Below, piece after piece: positions 20,983 to 21,300 of a stretch of 21,300 nt of DNA. Numbering within the stretch: position 1 is the first letter of the stretch; every line of letters begins with the position of its first letter. Source of the DNA: a virus. The notes beneath the pieces were generated by a model. It ran no database searches. It was given only the letters and a program-made list of their open reading frames with translations, and was not told the origin of the DNA. The stretch spans positions 1 to 21,300 of the IMG/VR virus record IMGVR_UViG_3300038825_000243; one strand, 5' to 3'. A program made the translations under genes and the position numbers.

Positions 20983-21198
20983 TTATTTTTTTGCTCTTTT
21001 CTTTGGAGCTTTAACCTCTGATGTTTCTAAACCAACGCTTCTATTAGCTTGTTTAGCTTTTGGTTTTTCAACATGAATTTCTGCCTTGCCATAGCCACAT
21101 AATGAATGACCTGTTTGTTGATCTAGTTCTACTATATCTCCAGCATGAACCTTTGATCCATTGGCAATTGTGTCTTGTAAAATTTTATATTTTTTCAT
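20983..21198 (-). CDS. Small Lys-rich protein after the capsid gene
   Basis: A 71-residue protein starting MKKYKILQDTIANGSKVHAGDIVELDQQTGHSLCGYGKAE. The start forms an SH3-like beta unit ('g....G.vVeLd...a..L...G.Ae'). A disordered, very basic tail follows (KPKAKQANRSVGLETSEVKAPKKRAKK). Such short proteins are common between capsid and neck genes in siphoviruses. I prefer ATG 21198 over the in-frame ATG at 21240, because the extra 14 residues (MLKWNGGGNPSTLI) are encoded by a GC-rich hairpin and look non-coding. Neither start has a good Shine-Dalgarno. The basic tail may contact DNA or the capsid interior. Confidence 0.65.
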   Translation of the reverse strand: MKKYKILQDTIANGSKVHAGDIVELDQQTGHSLCGYGKAEIHVEKPKAKQANRSVGLETSEVKAPKKRAKK

Positions 21199-21207
21199 AA
21201 TTAAGGT

Positions 21208-21225
21208 GGAGGGGTTTCCCCCTCC
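21208..21225 (-). promoter_or_regulatory. GC-rich hairpin between capsid and downstream gene
   Basis: On the coding strand GGAGGGG-GAAA-CCCCTCC forms a perfect 7 bp stem with a GAAA tetraloop, in otherwise AT-rich DNA. It lies just after the probable capsid gene. There is no U-tract after it, so it is not a standard terminator. It may be an attenuator, an RNA-processing or stability element for the capsid mRNA, or a structure that hides the next start. Confidence 0.6.
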
Positions 21226-21247
21226 ATTCCATTTAAGCATCAGCTAA

Positions 21248-21300
21248 TTAGTCAGATGACTTACAGAAACTAACAGCATGACGAACTGCTACGTCTACAG
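21248..21300 (-). CDS. C-terminal end of probable major capsid protein (partial)
   Basis: Only the last 16 residues, VDVAVRHAVSFCKSSD, and a TAA stop at 21248-21250 are visible. The open frame reaches the window edge. A 'DVAVRHAVSF' ending and the position directly before the neck genes fit a major capsid protein, but a head decoration or other structural protein is equally possible from so little sequence. Confidence 0.45.
   Translation of the reverse strand, partial: VDVAVRHAVSFCKSSD

Noticed and set aside
21208-21225. Hairpin as a standard intrinsic terminator
   Set aside because: No run of U follows the stem on the coding strand; listed instead as an element of uncertain function.
20983-21240. 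Longer 85-residue version of the Lys-rich protein
   Set aside because: The added codons read through the GC hairpin and give a low-complexity N-terminus; ATG 21198 gives a more natural start, though this is not certain.

Overview
The window is an AT-rich, very compact stretch of a tailed double-stranded DNA phage genome. Every credible gene is on the minus strand, so transcription runs from high to low coordinates. The tail genes follow the order seen in lambda-like siphoviruses: neck, tail terminator, tail tube, frameshifted tail chaperone, tape measure, tail-tip proteins, J-like hub, fibre. The start of the fibre and the small-gene repertoire resemble phages known mostly from marine metagenomes. 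An uncultured marine siphovirus of a low-GC Gram-negative host is therefore an inference, not a demonstrated identity. I saw no integrase, repressor, tRNA, insertion sequence or CRISPR array.

Layout in the direction of transcription. (1) 21300-19603, head-to-tail junction: the last residues of a probable capsid gene, a small Lys-rich protein, two tandem paralogous neck proteins, a tail terminator, and a 54-residue protein. (2) 19616-12560, tail: tube; a gpG/gpGT-type chaperone pair with a classical -1 slippery heptamer; a 561-residue tape measure; two tail-tip proteins; and a 1118-residue J-like hub with FN3 and DUF1983-like regions. (3) 12560-5575, host-contact region: a Phage_tail_APC-like protein, a 1999-residue fibre and two small acidic proteins. 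The fibre holds 12 'EGTNLYYTxAR' units, 43 copies of a 17-residue repeat and a C-terminal self-cleaving S74 chaperone. (4) 5575-4190, lysis cassette: a lipoprotein, a 28-residue membrane peptide, a 66-residue single-pass membrane protein, a 3TM holin and a GH24 lysozyme. (5) 4186-3785, a PD-(D/E)XK nuclease closes the late block. (6) From 3717 leftward, behind a good sigma-70-type promoter, lies a block of small unknown genes followed by a recombination module: a YqaJ-like exonuclease split into two ORFs, an HNH nuclease, an RHH protein and a second (Hjc-like) PD-(D/E)XK nuclease.

Almost all genes abut or overlap as TAATG, ATGA or GTGA, which implies extensive translational coupling. In two places the intercistronic stop/start/ribosome-binding unit is itself repeated (5304/5573, and 2677/3039/3485). 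The most interesting points are the exonuclease whose catalytic Asp and Glu-x-Lys lie in different reading frames, the programmed frameshift in the tail chaperone, the giant repeat fibre, the tandem neck paralogues and the micro-gene inside the lysis cassette.
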